In this document: one piece after another, positions 22,259 to 24,666 of the stretch | How positions within the stretch are numbered: the stretch's first letter is position 1 | Layout: every line of letters starts with the position of its first letter | Source of the DNA: a virus | Length of the DNA: 24,666 nt | Reading direction: 5' to 3' (one strand) | Virus record (IMG/VR): IMGVR_UViG_3300038306_000017 | Location: 1-24,666 of that record | Translations under genes and position numbers: made by a program | Notes under the pieces: model-generated | Told to the model about the DNA's origin: nothing | Databases searched by the model: none | What the model saw: the letters and a program-made list of their open reading frames with translations, nothing else

Positions 22259-22916
22259 TCCAAATTACCTCATCTGAGTGTCTACCTACGTCTTGTTGAA
22301 TTGCATCTGATAATGCTTGTTGATATTGCATCTGTGCCATGTCTGACAATGTACCTCCATCTTCGCCACGTTCAGCGATAGCTCGTGCCCATACCCCCAT
22401 TATAACAGGAAACTCTGGACATGTCAAGGTATCTGTTGCATTTGTTAAGTCATCTTGTGGGTCAAGCATGTAGAAGTTTATGTTATAAACACCATCAGGC
22501 TTAGGATATAACTGTGCTGTAAGCAATCCACTACTTACTCCATTAATAGAAAAGTAAGAAGGAACACCTGAGCTATCAGTAGGATATTGTGTAGACCTAA
22601 TCCATGAATCAGGTACACCTTGTAACATTTGTCCTTGTTCTTGTTCTTGTACTGACAATGTTCTAGTACGTTGTGATGTGCTAGGTAAATTATAGCTACG
22701 TGTGTCAGCTACAGTAGCTACTGTTTCTACACGTCTTAGTGCTGTCCAATCCCAAGCATCTTCTACTTCTCTTTTAACTTCATTAACAAAGTCACCTATT
22801 AATACTTGGTAGTCTGATGGACCAGCAGCATCTATTAGTGCACCTGACCAGTCACTGCCTATACTATCTTCTCGTAGTCTACGTAAGACTGAATTAATAA
22901 CTTGTCTATATGTCAT
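22248..22916 (-). CDS. Head-to-tail adaptor (tail tubular protein A-like)
   Basis: 222 residues starting MTYRQVINSVLRRLREDSIG, with AAAAGGAAAATAAT upstream. The pattern 'ginV...LR...ED', then DYQVLIGDFVNEVKREVEDAWDWTALR, then strands (TRSYNLPSTSQRTR, FSINGVSSGLLTAQLYPKPDG) and a C-terminal helical part (MAQMQYQQALSDAIQQDVG) is that of podovirus adaptor proteins (T7 gp11, P22 gp4 and SU10-like). It would form the 12-fold ring between portal and nozzle. Its 3' end overlaps the nozzle start by 11 bases. A perfect-consensus promoter is buried inside it. Confidence 0.83.
   Translation of the reverse strand: MTYRQVINSVLRRLREDSIGSDWSGALIDAAGPSDYQVLIGDFVNEVKREVEDAWDWTALRRVETVATVADTRSYNLPSTSQRTRTLSVQEQEQGQMLQGVPDSWIRSTQYPTDSSGVPSYFSINGVSSGLLTAQLYPKPDGVYNINFYMLDPQDDLTNATDTLTCPEFPVIMGVWARAIAERGEDGGTLSDMAQMQYQQALSDAIQQDVGRHSDEVIWNGV
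22399..22427 (-). promoter_or_regulatory. Perfect-consensus sigma70 promoter inside the adaptor gene
   Basis: On the minus strand, TTGACA (22427-22422), a 17-base spacer and TATAAT (22404-22399): both hexamers and the spacing are the exact consensus. A start near 22392 would transcribe the nozzle, fibre, ejection and lysozyme genes apart from the genes upstream of the adaptor. It is the best-scoring promoter seen in the window. Confidence 0.7.
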
Positions 22917-22917
22917 A

Positions 22918-23355
22918 TTATTTTCCTTTTGCTAATTGTGCACCGAAGTAAAACTCTACTATCATGGTTGCCCATCCAAATATTTCATCCATTTTAAGTA
23001 CAGCACCTGCTTCTATTTTAATATACTCAATAACATCTGGTGTTAACTGAATACCTAAGAAGCTAGTTCCTTCTATTATAGTAGGTATAACTGTAGGAAC
23101 ATCAAAGAACACAGGAGCTATTTGTGTAAAAATAATTAATGCAAGTATAACTAATATAATAATCCTTCTATTCATAGCAGCCATAGGTGACTCTTTGTCA
23201 GCTCTATCTCTTGCTTGATTAATAGAATCATTACGAACCTGTAGATTCTGTATCATCATCTTCTGTTGTTCTTGTGCTGCTTGACTTTTAAGTGCAAACA
23301 ACTTACCAACAAAGCCTAACATTATTGGTGCTACATTAGTTAAAAATGCTATCAT
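22918..23355 (-). CDS. Membrane protein, holin-like
   Basis: 145 residues from MIAFLTNVAP. This start is chosen because its ATG overlaps the preceding stop as ATGA; a longer reading upstream only runs through the previous gene in another frame. Hydrophobic segments lie at about 2-20, 64-84 and, more weakly, 126-142, with a charged helix (25-56) between the first two. The layout is similar to three-span holins of the gene-transfer-agent type and other marine phage holins. A role in lysis timing is plausible, but the third span is amphipathic and no pairing with an endolysin is adjacent. Function by topology only. Confidence 0.6.
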   Translation of the reverse strand: MIAFLTNVAPIMLGFVGKLFALKSQAAQEQQKMMIQNLQVRNDSINQARDRADKESPMAAMNRRIIILVILALIIFTQIAPVFFDVPTVIPTIIEGTSFLGIQLTPDVIEYIKIEAGAVLKMDEIFGWATMIVEFYFGAQLAKGK

Positions 23356-23561
23356 ATTGCTAACCTCATTGCTTCTATAATCCCTACTTGTCCTATAATG
23401 TACCAAGCAAATGCACCAAAGACACCCCATTTAATTTGAAGTAAAGAAGTGTTAATCTTTTGTATACATAAATTAGTGTCATCAATCTTACTAAACAGTT
23501 TACCTATTTGAGAAGTATGTTTGTCTAGCTGTAATTGCATACGATTAAGTTTGTCGTCCAT
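23352..23561 (-). CDS. 69-residue coiled-coil membrane protein
   Basis: MDDKLNRMQLQLDKHTSQIG starts a heptad-like helix (about 1-44), followed by one membrane span (WGVFGAFAWYIIGQVGIIEA, 45-64) and a short end. The orientation with an N-terminal cytoplasmic coiled coil and a C-terminal span resembles the many small haemolysin XhlA-like phage proteins, which work with holins. It lies directly upstream of the holin-like gene with an ATGA overlap, so the two probably act together. This is inference; the family assignment is uncertain. Confidence 0.62.
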   Translation of the reverse strand: MDDKLNRMQLQLDKHTSQIGKLFSKIDDTNLCIQKINTSLLQIKWGVFGAFAWYIIGQVGIIEAMRLAI

Positions 23562-23563
23562 AA

Positions 23564-23713
23564 TTATTTACCCACATTTTTCATAGCCACTCTATGCGAC
23601 TCAGTAAAACTTAAACCTTTGTTCATAAGTCTTTTCATCTCTTGCATATGTTTCTTGCTGTGATGTTCTTTATGTTTATCTAGAGTAGCTAATTGTCGTT
23701 TAGTAAGTGCCAT
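23564..23713 (-). CDS. 49-residue basic small protein
   Basis: Reads MALTKRQLATLDKHKEHHSK then KHMQEMKRLMNKGLSFTESHRVAMKNVGK. It is strongly basic and histidine-rich (five His) and probably two helices. The pattern 'MALTKRQ...L.KHSEHHT.KHM..M...M..G..F..AH..A...VGK' is familiar from small genes beside structural genes in marine phages, where it has no known function. It overlaps the stop of the preceding 18-residue gene as TAATG. The histidines in the middle could bind metal. Confidence 0.68.
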   Translation of the reverse strand: MALTKRQLATLDKHKEHHSKKHMQEMKRLMNKGLSFTESHRVAMKNVGK

Positions 23714-23769
23714 TAGTAAGTAGGTGCTTTTCTGTTACCGCCATTAGTTTTCTTTTTCTTCTTAGCCAT
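23713..23769 (-). CDS. 18-residue lysine-rich miniprotein
   Basis: MAKKKKKTNGGNRKAPTY, with a near-ideal ribosome site (AAGGAGATATT) ahead of its ATG and its TAA overlapping the next start as TAATG. It is too short for a family call. The translation signals and its place in the gap between the 183-residue gene and the 49-residue gene support a made product, or at least a translation-coupling leader peptide for the following gene. Confidence 0.5.
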   Translation of the reverse strand: MAKKKKKTNGGNRKAPTY

Positions 23770-23778
23770 AATATCTCC

Positions 23779-24330
23779 TTAGTTAGCAAGTGGGTTATCT
23801 AAGGCTCTTTGTAGTTTACTACCAAGCCTTTCTTCTACATCTTTAATCTTTCTATCTGTATCAGAATAAAGAGCATCTCTTCTCTGGTCAAATCTTGTGT
23901 CAGCATTGTCAATCATTGTTGCTAAGTTTCCTTTTTGTTTCTGTAACTTAGTTTCTACATCATTAACAATACTTTCAAGGTGTCGCATATCTTCTCTAAC
24001 ATCCTTCTTTACTTCTTTAACATATGTTATTTGTTCATCAACATTAGATTTAATTAAGCCTAACTCTTCTTTAAACAAATCAATCTCTTTACTTACAAAT
24101 TCCATATGTGTATTTACTGTAGACATATGCTCATTTATAACTGCTAAATCTTTTTCTATAACAGACAAATCAGGTGACTCAAATGCAGAAATCTTAGCTT
24201 CCATATCTAAGTATCTCTGATATACTTCAAAACCACCCCACAGAGCTCCAAGGATTGTCCCTAAGAGGGGTATTATTAGTAGAGCCTTACTACCCCCTAC
24301 CTTAACTCCTGCGTACTCTATTTCTGCCAT
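23779..24330 (-). CDS. Membrane-anchored long coiled-coil protein
   Basis: 183 residues: MAEIEYAGVKVGGSKALLII. A hydrophobic, glycine-containing segment at about 13-33 (ALLIIPLLGTILGALWGGF) should be a membrane span. It is followed by an almost continuous charged helix (38-175) with heptad features, for example VSKEIDLFKEELGLIKSNVDEQ. No cleavage motif or lipobox is evident. The anchor plus long coiled coil would fit a spanin-like or scaffold-like role, but it could also be a structural protein. It overlaps the upstream gene by 13 bases. The ribosome site is weak, so translation probably depends on coupling. Confidence 0.66.
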   Translation of the reverse strand: MAEIEYAGVKVGGSKALLIIPLLGTILGALWGGFEVYQRYLDMEAKISAFESPDLSVIEKDLAVINEHMSTVNTHMEFVSKEIDLFKEELGLIKSNVDEQITYVKEVKKDVREDMRHLESIVNDVETKLQKQKGNLATMIDNADTRFDQRRDALYSDTDRKIKDVEERLGSKLQRALDNPLAN

Positions 24331-24666
24331 TGTAGGTCCATCAATTTATTGTGTAGTATTTCATTAGCCAAACCGTTTCTTAATCCTCTTTGATTATCTG
24401 GTATATCCTTGTCTAAATATATACCCTTGTCTTTATAAAACACACCATCAATAAGTAGTTGTGTGTTGTAAGTGTTAAATCCAGCATTAAAGTTTAAGAG
24501 TGCAAGTATAAGGCTTTGTAACTTTTGCTGCTCTTCTAATGATGCAGCTTCTCCCATTTCAGTTGCAAGATTCTTTAGTTTGTTACCTATAATCTCACGC
24601 ATCTTATCTTTCTTACTTGCTTTCTTAGCTACCTTTTTTAACACTGGTTGCTCTACAACTTCTTGT
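24318..24666 (-). CDS. Unidentified late protein, cut by the window edge
   Basis: The frame stays open from the right edge (EVVEQPVLKKVAKKASKKDKMREII...) to its stop at 24318. A GTG at 24644 could serve as start, but no clear ribosome site precedes it within the 22 bases visible, so the gene probably begins outside. The visible part is basic near the N-terminus (KKVAKKASKKDK), then helical (LKNLATEMGEAASLEEQQKLQ). Not recognised. It is the first late gene seen in the window, so portal, capsid or terminase genes may precede it. Confidence 0.6.
   Translation of the reverse strand, partial: QEVVEQPVLKKVAKKASKKDKMREIIGNKLKNLATEMGEAASLEEQQKLQSLILALLNFNAGFNTYNTQLLIDGVFYKDKGIYLDKDIPDNQRGLRNGLANEILHNKLMDLQWQK

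Noticed and set aside
1-24666. CRISPR array, insertion sequence or integrase/attachment site
   Set aside because: No regularly spaced repeats, transposase or recombinase motifs, or terminal inverted repeats were found; the three palindromes are too far apart and too few for an array.

Overview
The window is an AT-rich stretch of a tailed double-stranded DNA phage genome with podovirus-type gene content, most likely marine. Evidence: a T7-like replication set (gp2.5-like single-strand binding protein, bifunctional primase-helicase, compact family A DNA polymerase, endonuclease I), a monomeric B12-dependent ribonucleotide reductase, a P22/T7-like adaptor and tail nozzle, a short collar-domain fibre, and a block of glycine/alanine/glutamine-rich ejection proteins ending in a lysozyme. 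This mix recalls cobavirus/Zobellviridae-type and other marine alphaproteobacterial podophages, but host and family are inferred. No RNA polymerase, integrase, terminase, portal or capsid gene lies inside the window; the head genes presumably lie beyond the right edge on the minus strand.

Layout. 1-150: the 3' end of a plus-strand gene and a clear Rho-independent terminator. 150-3392: an early region opened by a near-consensus sigma70 promoter. It holds a helix-hairpin-helix protein and eleven very small genes, mostly unknown and mostly overlapping by a few bases, ending in a Cys4 zinc-ribbon protein. 3393-3676: a structured, AT-rich leader behind a second strong promoter. 3677-12273: the DNA replication and nucleotide module (SSB, primase-helicase, PolA, DUF3310, Cas4/RecB-like nuclease, DUF1737, endonuclease I, class II RNR, three single-span membrane miniproteins, an E-x-K nuclease-like protein). 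12248-24666: minus-strand late genes, read from right to left: an edge-truncated unknown, a membrane/coiled-coil protein, two miniproteins, two membrane proteins (one holin-like), adaptor, nozzle, collar fibre, five ejection-type proteins and the lysozyme. The two blocks converge and overlap tail to tail by 26 bases.

How it works together. The sigma70-like promoters, several at or near full consensus with 17-base spacers, suggest that host RNA polymerase transcribes these genes. The replication module copies the genome, the RNR and nucleases supply and recycle nucleotides, and the late block builds the tail and injection machinery. Most genes are joined by ATGA, GTGA or TAATG stop/start overlaps with a Shine-Dalgarno sequence inside the preceding gene, so translation is probably coupled.

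The most unusual signals are a 16-base perfect palindrome repeated three times ahead of selected plus-strand genes, a perfect-consensus promoter buried inside the adaptor gene, and several hairpin-rich leaders. I see no CRISPR array, tRNA or insertion sequence.
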